Shown: one piece after another, positions 55,224-63,225 of the stretch
How the letters are laid out: each line of letters begins with the position of its first letter
Numbering within the stretch: position 1 is the first letter of the stretch
Assembly (NCBI RefSeq): GCF_005144885.1
Contig: NZ_CP039690.1
Location: 124,001-188,000 of the forward strand
DNA: 64,000 nucleotides
Source: Phreatobacter stygius
Lineage (GTDB): Bacteria > Pseudomonadota > Alphaproteobacteria > Rhizobiales > Phreatobacteraceae
Reading direction: 5' to 3'
Notes under the pieces: model-generated
Databases searched by the model: none
Told to the model about the DNA's origin: nothing
The model's input: only the letters and a program-made list of their open reading frames with translations
Made by a program: the position numbers and the translations under genes

Positions 55224-56141
55224 ATGCCGGGAAAGCTAGGCCAGGCGGGCGGCCCGCGTCTTGAAGGTTTGTGCGAAAACGCCGGGCCCGGCCGCGGCGC
55301 GGCGAAAGCCGGCATCCGGATCGGCCGGGGCGGCAGCGGGATCACGCGGTTCGCGGCACGTCTCGTGGGCCAGGCCTTCTCGCCGCACCGTCACGACACC
55401 TATGCCATCGGCCTGACCGTTTCGGGCGTCCACACATTCAGCTACCGAGGCGAAAGGCGGCACTGCCCCGCCGGCCAATGCCACATCCTGCACCCCGACG
55501 AGACCCATGCCGGCGGCGCCGGCACCGAGCACGGTTTCAGCTACCGGATCCTCCACATCGATCCCTGCCTGGTTCAGCATGCGCTCGGCGGCAAGCCGTT
55601 GCCTTTCATTGCCGACCCGGTGATCCGGTTGTCCGCGCGGCACGCGAGCCTCATACGATCGATCTGGACCGCCGGCGATCCCTTGGACGAGGTCGCGCGG
55701 GTCGCGATCGCGGTCGGCATCGCCGACATGCTGCAGGCCCTGGCCATGCCGGGCCGCGCCGCCGAGCCCCCGCTGCCTCTGGCATCGCTCGCACGGGTTC
55801 GCGACATGATCCTCGAAAACCCGGCGGTCCGGCTGTCCTCCGAAAAGCTGGAAGGTATCTCCGGCTTGGACCGCTGGACGCTGGCCCGCCAGTTCCGCTC
55901 AGCCTTCGGCACCAGCCCCTCCGGCCTCCGCACCATGCGGCAGCTCGGCCAGGTCCGTTCGCTGGTGGCGCGCGGCTCAGGTCTCGCAGACGCCGCCCTG
56001 ACCGCCGGTTTCGCGGACCAGAGCCACATGTCGCGGCAGTTCAAGCGCGCCTATGGACTGACGCCCGCCACCTGGGCCGGCCTGCTGCGGGCGTCCGGCC
56101 TAGTTGCAGCACCCGCATCGCGGTTCACGGCTCTAGCGTGA
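55224..56141 (+). CDS. AraC-family transcriptional regulator
   Basis: A 305-residue regulator. The N-terminal half is a cupin-like ligand domain (FSPHRHDTYAIGLTVSGVHTF, PDETHAGGAG). The C-terminal 100 residues hold the two helix-turn-helix motifs (LARQFRSAFGTSPSGLRTMRQL, AALTAGFADQSHMSRQFKRAYG). Only 27 bases separate its start from the LysE start, so the regulator may begin a little later than the first ATG. It probably controls the divergent exporter. Confidence 0.93.
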   Translation: MPGKLGQAGGPRLEGLCENAGPGRGAAKAGIRIGRGGSGITRFAARLVGQAFSPHRHDTYAIGLTVSGVHTFSYRGERRHCPAGQCHILHPDETHAGGAGTEHGFSYRILHIDPCLVQHALGGKPLPFIADPVIRLSARHASLIRSIWTAGDPLDEVARVAIAVGIADMLQALAMPGRAAEPPLPLASLARVRDMILENPAVRLSSEKLEGISGLDRWTLARQFRSAFGTSPSGLRTMRQLGQVRSLVARGSGLADAALTAGFADQSHMSRQFKRAYGLTPATWAGLLRASGLVAAPASRFTALA

Positions 56142-57231
56142 AGCCGCCTTCAGCCAGGCTCTGGCCGTTGACCAGCAATTCCAGCCGGTGATGGCCGGCA
56201 TGGTGCTTGCGCGTGGTGAAATCGCGGATGACCTGGCTGATCGAAAGCGTGCATTCACCTGACGGTTCGAGCAGGATTTCCCTCAGCTTGAACACCTTGG
56301 CCGAGGCGGCCCCGCTCTTTTTGACGTAGTGGACGGCATAGTCGACGATCAGCTTCTGCGGCTCGGCCGCGGTCGAGACGAGCCGTGCCGACAGCGTCAG
56401 GCGCTCGCCGAGCGACAGCCGCGCCGGCGTCACCGCGAAAGCCTCCACCCGCACCGCCGCGCCGCGCGCCGCGCCGACCAGGTCGAGCGCCCGCTGGTCG
56501 CCGCGCTTGATCAGTGTCCGGAGCGCCTGTTTGGCGATCCAGGTCGTTCTGGCGTTGTCGCGCGGCCAGCCGGCGATTGTGGCGAGCACCCAGTCCGGAT
56601 TGTCCTTGGTGATGTCGTTCAGGTGGTTGGCGACCGATTTGCGCACATAGAGACTGTCGTCGGCCTTGAGATTGTCGAGGATCGCCGCCACCGGGCGCGG
56701 ATCGGCCATCAAGGGCTTCAGCTGGAACGACCAGGGCAGCCGCGGCCGGCAGCCTTCGCTCGCCAGCCGCCGGACATGCTCGTTGTCGTCCTGCGACCAG
56801 CGCTCCATCACCGCCAGGGTGCGCTTAAGGTCGCGTTGCAGGAAATGCCGGATGGCGAATTCCGACGACCCGAAACGGGTGAAATAGTGCAGTGCCGTCA
56901 TCGAGGCATCGAAATGGTCGGCGCCGTAGAGCGCGACATATTCGGGCAGCACGATCGACGCGAAACCGTGGTTGATCCGTGGCGCGAGGGCATGGAGCAC
57001 GCGGAGATTGGCCTCGAACGGACCGGCCAGGACCTGGTGGAACGTCTCGGCGATCTGCCGCAGCCGCTGCATGATGCTCAAATCGTCGAGATTGGCCGAG
57101 GCCAGGCGCAGGAAAGCCTTGGCGTCGAAAGACGGATCGATGCCGGCCGTCTCGGTCGCCAGATGTTGCAGGCGCTGCCGGTTGAAGATCTCTTTCAGCG
57201 CGGGCGCGCTCTCGGTCGTCACGTCGGTCAT
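56125..57231 (-). CDS. AlkC/AlkD-like DNA alkylation repair protein
   Basis: A 368-residue HEAT-like-repeat protein. The helical repeats cover roughly residues 30-250 (FHQVLAGPFEANLRVLHALAPRI, LPEYVALYGADHFDASMTALHYFTRFGSSEFAIRHFL, WSQDDNEHVRRLASEGCRPRLPW, KSVANHLNDITKDNPDWVL). This is the Bacillus AlkC/AlkD glycosylase family, which removes alkylated bases. The C-terminal 110 residues form a beta-rich extension not seen in AlkD. The ATG at 57231 starts just before the conserved part; the frame is open further upstream. The gene is in isolation on its strand, overlapping AraC's end by 17 bases. Confidence 0.9.
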   Translation of the reverse strand: MTDVTTESAPALKEIFNRQRLQHLATETAGIDPSFDAKAFLRLASANLDDLSIMQRLRQIAETFHQVLAGPFEANLRVLHALAPRINHGFASIVLPEYVALYGADHFDASMTALHYFTRFGSSEFAIRHFLQRDLKRTLAVMERWSQDDNEHVRRLASEGCRPRLPWSFQLKPLMADPRPVAAILDNLKADDSLYVRKSVANHLNDITKDNPDWVLATIAGWPRDNARTTWIAKQALRTLIKRGDQRALDLVGAARGAAVRVEAFAVTPARLSLGERLTLSARLVSTAAEPQKLIVDYAVHYVKKSGAASAKVFKLREILLEPSGECTLSISQVIRDFTTRKHHAGHHRLELLVNGQSLAEGGFTLEP

Positions 57232-57595
57232 GCCGGGCCCCGATTTCAGCGGATCGAATCGGCCTGCATGAAACGCCATCGGCGCGGTCTTGTCGCGGCC
57301 GGAAGGCGATTGGCATGGCATCGCCGGCCCGGCCGGCAGCGGTCCCGGCCGCTGGCCGGAACGCGCGCGCGGCACGGCCAAGGCCAGCAAGGAACAGGCG
57401 GAAAGCCGACTATGGTCGCGCCCAGCACCCCTTGCAAGCGGGCTCGGCAAGCCGACGCGGCCGGGGCTGTCGTCATTCTGTCAAGAACATCTGATCAGCC
57501 CCAATGGAGAAATACTGACCCGGCTAAATCGCCGGACGGTATGGCAAGATGGACAGGCCGCATCGCGCGGCGGGTCCAGTCTCTCGCCTCGGGCC

Positions 57596-58825
57596 ATGAC
57601 CACGATGACCAAGCCGAATGCAGTGCTTGAGATCTTCTACATGGACGCGGGCGGCGGCCATCGCAGCGCCATGAACGCGCTCAAGGACGTGCTCGCCGAA
57701 CGTTATCCCGGCTGGCAGGTCAAGCCGGTCGACCTGCAGAAGCTGCTCGAGCCGATCGACCCGATCCACCGGATCACCCGCAGAATCACCCGGCCGCTGC
57801 AGCGCATCCTCGGGCAGATCGCGCCCAAGCTGGCGCTCGAGCCGGTCCAGGCGCAGGACGTCTACAACACCGCCCTGAAACACGGCTCGACCCGCGGCCT
57901 CGGCGCCATCCTGCCTATCCTCCAGGCCTTCATCAGGCTTTTCGCCCTCGAGCTGGAGGAGATCCTGCGCCAGCACTGGCGCGAGCCGGGTCATGACAAG
58001 CCCGACCTCGTCGTCTCGGTCATCCCGAATTTCAACGGCGTCATGTTTCGCGCCTTGAAGGACGTCCACCCCGATGTGCCCTTCGTCACGATCATGACCG
58101 ACATGGTCGACTGTCCGCCGAATTTCTGGATGGAGGACCAGGACCAGGTGATGATCTGCGGCACCCAGAAAGCCGTCGAGCAGGCCAAGGCCTCGGGCTT
58201 CTACCCGGCGGCAAACCTCATCGAGGTCTCCGGCATGATGCTGAAGGGCTCGTTCTACGATCAGCCCGACGCGGCGCGCCTCAGCCACTCCGCGCTCGGC
58301 CTGTCGCCCGATCGCGCCACCGGCCTCATCATGTTCGGCGGCAACGGCTCGCTCACCGCGTCCCTCGCCATTCTCAACCGGCTCGAAAAGGCCGGGCTCG
58401 AGATCCAGACCATCGTCATGTGCGGCAACAACAAGAAGCTCCACGACGCCTTGCGGGGCCGCGCCGGCTGCCATGCCGTCGGCTTCGTCTCCAATGTCGC
58501 CGACTACATGCGCCTGGCCGATTTTGTCATCGGCAAACCCGGCCCGGGCAGCATCAGCGAGGCCATCCACATGGGCTGCCCCGTCATCGTCGAGCGCAAC
58601 GCCAACACCATGCCGCAGGAACGTCCCAACGTGGACTGGATCCTGGACATGAGCGTCGGCATTGCCGTGAAGAGTTTCGAAAAGCAGATCGTCGGCGCGG
58701 TCCAGCGCCTGCTGAACGACATCGAGAGCTATAAGCGGAACATACGGACCAACGTGCCCTATAATTGCGCGGTGTTCGAAGTCGCGACCCATCTCGGCCA
58801 CCTCGTGGCGGCGCGCGGACGGTGA
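57596..58825 (+). CDS. Monogalactosyldiacylglycerol-synthase-like glycosyltransferase (GT28)
   Basis: A 409-residue GT-B glycosyltransferase. The N-terminal MDAGGGHRSAMNALKDVLAER motif is that of MGDG synthases and related bacterial glycolipid synthases; the C-terminal UDP-sugar domain has LIMFGGNGSLTASL, GNNKKLHDAL and GKPGPGSISEAIHMG. Such enzymes move a sugar from UDP-sugar to diacylglycerol and serve membrane lipid replacement under phosphate limitation in rhizobia. ATG at 57596 is the family start; the frame is open upstream. No pho box is seen before it. Confidence 0.88.
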   Translation: MTTMTKPNAVLEIFYMDAGGGHRSAMNALKDVLAERYPGWQVKPVDLQKLLEPIDPIHRITRRITRPLQRILGQIAPKLALEPVQAQDVYNTALKHGSTRGLGAILPILQAFIRLFALELEEILRQHWREPGHDKPDLVVSVIPNFNGVMFRALKDVHPDVPFVTIMTDMVDCPPNFWMEDQDQVMICGTQKAVEQAKASGFYPAANLIEVSGMMLKGSFYDQPDAARLSHSALGLSPDRATGLIMFGGNGSLTASLAILNRLEKAGLEIQTIVMCGNNKKLHDALRGRAGCHAVGFVSNVADYMRLADFVIGKPGPGSISEAIHMGCPVIVERNANTMPQERPNVDWILDMSVGIAVKSFEKQIVGAVQRLLNDIESYKRNIRTNVPYNCAVFEVATHLGHLVAARGR

Positions 58826-58838
58826 GTGGTAACATCCT

Positions 58839-58879
58839 TTGCACAACGGTCGGTCGCAGGACGGCCAACCGTTGTGCAA
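58839..58879. repeat. Perfect 12-bp inverted repeat after the glycosyltransferase
   Basis: TTGCACAACGGT and ACCGTTGTGCAA flank 17 bases. It begins 14 bases after the glycosyltransferase stop, before the convergent MarR gene. There is no T-run. It may act as a bidirectional transcript end or be an operator-like palindrome. Confidence 0.8.
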
Positions 58880-58930
58880 GACTGGCGCCGCAGTCTCCGG
58901 CACTGGCCCGTTGATGCGCGACTGTCCGGT

Positions 58931-59386
58931 TCAGTCGCGCATGCCGTCAAGCTCCTGGCGCAGCCGCACCAGCGGATCGATGGCGGCGGCGAACGGCGCC
59001 TCGCCGATCGCCGCCACGAGCGCCACGAGCATCGGCCCCAGCCGTTGGATGCAATCGGCATGCATGGCGCGGCCGGCCCCGGTGATCTCGACCAGGCGGC
59101 CGCGGCCGTCACTGGCATCGGCGGCGATGACGACCAGCGCCTTGGCTTCCAGCCGCTGCAGGGTCGAACTCATGGTCGCCTTGGTCAGCTGGAAGGCGCG
59201 CGCCAGGTCGGACGGGCGCCGGCGCCCGCCCAGCCGGACGAAATGGTTGAGCACGGTGAACTGGGCGAGCGTCATGCCATCGGGCATCGCCCGCTCGAAG
59301 GCGGTGGTCGAGAGCTGGCTGATGATGCCGATCTCGTTGAACACGCGGAAGGCGAGATCGGTGGCGGTGGTCGGAACTGTGGTCAT
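58931..59386 (-). CDS. MarR-family transcriptional regulator
   Basis: A 151-residue winged-helix repressor (LAQFTVLNHFVRLGGRRRPS, LARAFQLTKATMSSTLQRLEAKALVV, DGRGRLVEITGAG). Its start overlaps the stop of the nitroreductase-like gene by 4 bases, so it is co-translated. The perfect inverted repeat upstream of that operon is the likely binding site, giving autoregulation. Confidence 0.94.
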   Translation of the reverse strand: MTTVPTTATDLAFRVFNEIGIISQLSTTAFERAMPDGMTLAQFTVLNHFVRLGGRRRPSDLARAFQLTKATMSSTLQRLEAKALVVIAADASDGRGRLVEITGAGRAMHADCIQRLGPMLVALVAAIGEAPFAAAIDPLVRLRQELDGMRD

Positions 59387-60531
59387 GCGGGCCGGATGCG
59401 GGTCGCCGCCGCCCAGCGCGGCGTCTGCGGAACCTCAGGACCGTAACCCAAACGGGCCAGCATGTGCAGCCGTCGCGGCGCGGCCGTGTCGAGCATCGCC
59501 TCGATCGCCGCGCGGGTTGTGGTCATTTCGGCAAACTCCTGCAGGGCCTGGCTGACCGGGTGCAGCGACAGCCCCAACGCCGCGGCGGTCAGGTTGGCAC
59601 GCAGATAGGTCCGCCCGGCGGCGAAGGCGCCGGTCCGGCCGTCGTCCGGCGCCGTCACGGTCAGATAGGCCGGCGTGCCGGCGAGCATGGCGCGATACAT
59701 GTCCTCGCCCAGCCTGAAGGCAGTGGAGCCGGGGTCGGCGAGCTGCGCCCGCGACAGCTGGCCGAAAACCGACAGTCCCTCCAGCAGAGGTCCGCCGAGC
59801 GAGATACCATCGGGATTGGCCTCGATTTCCCGGCGGCCGATGCGCATCAGCTCGACACTTTCCAGATGGGTGTGCTTCGTCCGCGCCTCAATGCCCCAAG
59901 CTTCCCAGGTGAGCGCCCGGACCCGGCCAACCCGCCCGGGATCGCTGACGGTCGCGACCGTGGCGAGAGGAGAAGACAGCGCCGCCAGGTCGCGCATCGC
60001 CGCCTCCGGCACGCCGCGCGCCATGTCGTAGGGCTGCTTGGTCGAGCGGCGCGCCTTGATGCGGGCGAACAGCGGATCGGCGGCAACCGGATCGGCGCGC
60101 ACCAGCCGCAGAAACGCCACCGGCCGCTGGTCGAGCCGCGCGCCCGGCTCGCCCTCGGGAAACGCGGTCACCTCCAGGCGATAGCCGATCGCCGTCGCCG
60201 CAATGCTGGCGAGTTCGGTGAAACAGCCGAGGCCAATGGTGATTTGCCGGTCGAACGGATCGGTCTGCGGCAGCCTGCGGGCGAGATCGCACCAGAGCGT
60301 CATGCTGTCCGACCCGGTGAGTTCGACGATCCATGGCTGGCGGTTGTGCGGATTGGGCGCCAGCACGGCATGTTCGACGACGAAGCGGCGCGGGTCGGAC
60401 CGGAACGCGCCGGCCTCGGCCCAAGGCTGCAGCGCACGGTGCGGCGTACGCGTCAGGGCGAAGGCGGCGATGCCGGTCGCGGCGACGAGGCCGGCTGAAG
60501 CGGTGGACAGGAAAAAGATGCGGCGGTTCAT
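59383..60531 (-). CDS. Acg-like nitroreductase-family (FMN-type) protein
   Basis: A 382-residue protein of the nitroreductase superfamily, close in length and plan to mycobacterial Acg proteins, which bind FMN and may hold it rather than catalyse. A hydrophobic signal-like segment (FFLSTASAGLVAATGIAAFAL) begins it, then EHAVLAPNPHNRQPWIVEL, a block typical of Acg proteins, and in the C-terminal half GLSLHPVSQALQEFAEM. The gene is first of the MarR operon. The operator lies 11 bases before the ATG. Role is inferred: detoxification of nitro compounds or flavin storage. Confidence 0.87.
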   Translation of the reverse strand: MNRRIFFLSTASAGLVAATGIAAFALTRTPHRALQPWAEAGAFRSDPRRFVVEHAVLAPNPHNRQPWIVELTGSDSMTLWCDLARRLPQTDPFDRQITIGLGCFTELASIAATAIGYRLEVTAFPEGEPGARLDQRPVAFLRLVRADPVAADPLFARIKARRSTKQPYDMARGVPEAAMRDLAALSSPLATVATVSDPGRVGRVRALTWEAWGIEARTKHTHLESVELMRIGRREIEANPDGISLGGPLLEGLSVFGQLSRAQLADPGSTAFRLGEDMYRAMLAGTPAYLTVTAPDDGRTGAFAAGRTYLRANLTAAALGLSLHPVSQALQEFAEMTTTRAAIEAMLDTAAPRRLHMLARLGYGPEVPQTPRWAAATRIRPA

Positions 60532-60541
60532 GATCTTTCTC

Positions 60542-60583
60542 TTTGGTTAGATATCGAACTACATAATTCGATATCTAACCAAA
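60542..60583. promoter_or_regulatory. Perfect 17-bp inverted repeat, MarR operator
   Basis: TTTGGTTAGATATCGAA and TTCGATATCTAACCAAA are exact inverses with an 8-base spacer (CTACATAA). The repeat lies just upstream of the Acg-like gene and includes a -10-like TACATAAT. The length and symmetry make it a strong candidate for the co-encoded MarR repressor. Confidence 0.88.
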
Positions 60584-60732
60584 TCGCCGCTGTCAATGGG
60601 CTGCCTGCGCGGTCTCCGGGACGCTGCCTCCCGGATGGCCCTGTCGACTTGGCCCGAGACATTCCCCTAGGATCGCCGGAGCTCTCGCCGCCCCTGCGAC
60701 GCCCTCCCCCGACCTGGAGCCAAGCCTTTCCG

Positions 60733-62271
60733 ATGAACGAGACGACATTGCCTTCGGCGCAAGCCAACCAGCCCGGCCCCTATGACCTCGTGATCCGCGG
60801 CGGCCGGTTGGTCGATCCCGAGACCGGCCTCGATATGACGGGCGACGTCGCGCTCAGCGGCGGCCGTATCGCGGCTATCGGCACGATTGCGGCCGAGACC
60901 GCCCGCGCCATCGATGCCTCCGGCCTGGTGGTGGCGCCAGGTTTCATCGACCTGCACGCCCATGGCCAGTCGATCGCCGCCGACCGCATGCAGGCCTTCG
61001 ACGGGGTAACCACCTCGCTCGAACTGGAAGCCGGCGTCCTGCCGGTCGCCCGCTGGTATGACGATCAGGCCCGCAAGCGCCGCGTGCTGAACTACGGCAC
61101 CGCCGCCAACTGGGTGTTCGCTCGCATCGCCGCGATGATCGGCGCCGATCCGGAACCGGAACTCGGCTTCATGTCGCGCAACTCCCACGACAAGCGCTGG
61201 GTCGACAATGTCGCGACCGACAAGGAGATCGCCGAGATCGTCGCCCGCCTGACCCAGGGTCTCGACGAGGGCGGCATCGGCATCGGCATTCTCAACGCCT
61301 ATGCGCCGGGCGCCGGCGTCAAGGAACTCTCGGAGGTGGCAAGCCTGGCCGCCGCCCATGCGGTGCCGACCTATACCCATGTGGCCTATGCCTCGAACGT
61401 CGATCCCAGGAGCTCGATCGAAGCCTATACCCGGCTCATCGGTTATGCCGGCTCGACCGGCGCCCATATGCACATCTGCCATTTCAACAGCACCAGCCTG
61501 CAGGACGTCGAGCGCGCCGCCAGGCTGGTGAAAAAAGCGCAGGACCAGGGCCTGAAAGTCACCGTGGAAGCCTATCCCTATGGCACCGGCTCGACCGTGC
61601 TGGGTGCCGCCTTCTTCGCCGATCCGGCCTTTGTCGAACGCACCGGCAGCGGCTATGGCGCGATCGAGATGGTCGATACCGGCCGCAGCTTTTCCAACCG
61701 CGACGAAATCCTGCAGGCCCAGGCCCAGGACCCGGGTTCCCTGGTGCTCTGGCACTTCCTCGACATCGAGGCCAATCAGCGCCATCGCGACCTGCTCGAC
61801 GTCTCCATCCTGTTTCCCGGTGGCGCCATTGCCTCCGACGCCATGCCCTGGTCGCTCGCCGACGGCTCGTTCTACGAGGGCGATGCCTGGCCGCTGCCGG
61901 CGGACGCCTCGTCGCATCCGCGCTCGTCCGGCACCTTCACCCGCTTCCTGCGCCAATGGGTGCGCGAGCGCCGGGCGCTGTCGCTGATCGACGGCCTCGC
62001 CAAATGCACGCTCATCCCGGCGCGCATCCTGGAGGAGAGCACCCCGGTCATGCGCAAGAAGGGCCGCCTGCAGGTCGGCTGCGATGCCGATATCGTGGTG
62101 TTCGATTACGACACGCTGACCGACCGCGCCGAGTTCAAGGCGATGAACCGGGCCGCCGAAGGCATGCGCCATGTCCTGGTCAATGGCGAGGCGGTGATAT
62201 CGGGCGGCGAACTCGTCACCCAGGCGAGACCCGGCCGGCCGGTGCGGCGCCCGGTCAAAACCGCCAGCTGA
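60733..62271 (+). CDS. N-acyl-D-amino-acid deacylase-type amidohydrolase
   Basis: A 512-residue amidohydrolase-superfamily enzyme. The metal ligands begin with GFIDLHAHGQ (His75, His77). Later blocks are HICHFNSTSLQ, GGAIASDAMPW and PARILEESTPVMRKKGRLQVGCDADIVVFD, matching the D-aminoacylase/N-acyl-D-amino-acid deacylase group that frees D-amino acids. The ATG at 60733 starts before the family core; an upstream ATG adds 28 residues. The CobW-type GTPase gene starts 3 bases after its stop, which suggests metal supply for this enzyme. Confidence 0.92.
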   Translation: MNETTLPSAQANQPGPYDLVIRGGRLVDPETGLDMTGDVALSGGRIAAIGTIAAETARAIDASGLVVAPGFIDLHAHGQSIAADRMQAFDGVTTSLELEAGVLPVARWYDDQARKRRVLNYGTAANWVFARIAAMIGADPEPELGFMSRNSHDKRWVDNVATDKEIAEIVARLTQGLDEGGIGIGILNAYAPGAGVKELSEVASLAAAHAVPTYTHVAYASNVDPRSSIEAYTRLIGYAGSTGAHMHICHFNSTSLQDVERAARLVKKAQDQGLKVTVEAYPYGTGSTVLGAAFFADPAFVERTGSGYGAIEMVDTGRSFSNRDEILQAQAQDPGSLVLWHFLDIEANQRHRDLLDVSILFPGGAIASDAMPWSLADGSFYEGDAWPLPADASSHPRSSGTFTRFLRQWVRERRALSLIDGLAKCTLIPARILEESTPVMRKKGRLQVGCDADIVVFDYDTLTDRAEFKAMNRAAEGMRHVLVNGEAVISGGELVTQARPGRPVRRPVKTAS

Positions 62272-62274
62272 CCC

Positions 62275-63219
62275 ATGGCCATTCCGGTTATCCTGGTCAC
62301 CGGTTTCCTGGGCGCCGGCAAGACCACGCTGATCAACCACCTGTTGAGCGCCGCCGATGGGCGGCGGCTCGCCGCGGTGGTCAATGATTTCGGCGCGATC
62401 AATATCGACGCCGACCTGATCGCCGGTGCCGCCGACGGCGTGGTCAGCCTCGCCAATGGCTGTATCTGCTGCTCGCTGCAGGGCGACCTCCTGCGCACCC
62501 TTGGCCGGCTCATGCGCCGCGACCCGCCGCCCGACGGCATCATCATCGAAACCAGCGGCGTCTCCGACCCGGCCGAGATCGTCACGAGCCTGCTCGATCC
62601 GGTGATCTGGCGCGAGGCCGCGCTGGAAGCGGTGATCGCGCTTGCCGATGCCCGGGCGCTGACCGACAAGCCCGACCTGCTCGACGACGCCTTGTGCCGG
62701 GCGCAGATCGCGGCGGCCGACATCGTCGCGCTCAACAAGGCCGACCTGGTGACGCCGGACGAACTGGTTCGCGCCCGTGCCTTGCTGGCCGCGCTCCGGC
62801 CGGCGCGGGTGATCTTCGACGTGACCGAGGGGCGGATCGCGCCGGAACTGGCCTTTGCCGGCGAGCCGCAGGCGCCGCGCGAGCCGGGCCAGGCCGGCCG
62901 CGCCCACGGCTTTTCGACACCGCGCTTCGAAACCATGAGCTGGACCGCCGATGCGCCGCTGTCGCTACCGCGTTTCCAGGCCGCTATCGGCAAGCTCAGC
63001 CCTCACCTGGTTCGCGCCAAGGGCTTCGTCGCCTTCCGCGAACAGGCCGGCCGGCCGCTGCTGTTCCAGCTGGTCGGCGAGCGCGCCACGCTCGGCCCGG
63101 CACCAGCAGGCCGCGACGGCGCGCCGCTGGTGCGCCTCGTGCTGATCGCCGAGAACGGCAAGCTCGACGCCGACGCGACCCGCGCCATGCTGGAGGCCTG
63201 CATCGAGCGCGAGGTCTAG
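62275..63219 (+). CDS. CobW/COG0523-family GTPase (metallochaperone type)
   Basis: A 314-residue G3E GTPase. Walker A GFLGAGKTT (10-18), the metal motif GCICCSLQ (Cys63, Cys65, Cys66) and the guanine motif ALNKADL are present, and a CobW C-terminal domain follows (PHLVRAKGFVAF). COG0523 proteins deliver zinc or cobalt to partner enzymes. The gene is directly behind the amidohydrolase gene, whose product needs metal, which makes a client relationship likely. ATG at 62275 is immediately after the stop of the former. Confidence 0.95.
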   Translation: MAIPVILVTGFLGAGKTTLINHLLSAADGRRLAAVVNDFGAINIDADLIAGAADGVVSLANGCICCSLQGDLLRTLGRLMRRDPPPDGIIIETSGVSDPAEIVTSLLDPVIWREAALEAVIALADARALTDKPDLLDDALCRAQIAAADIVALNKADLVTPDELVRARALLAALRPARVIFDVTEGRIAPELAFAGEPQAPREPGQAGRAHGFSTPRFETMSWTADAPLSLPRFQAAIGKLSPHLVRAKGFVAFREQAGRPLLFQLVGERATLGPAPAGRDGAPLVRLVLIAENGKLDADATRAMLEACIEREV

Positions 63220-63225
63220 CCGCGT

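Noticed and set aside
60667-62907. Minus-strand frame across the deacylase and CobW genes
   Set aside because: It spans two well-supported genes in antisense and has no recognisable domain.
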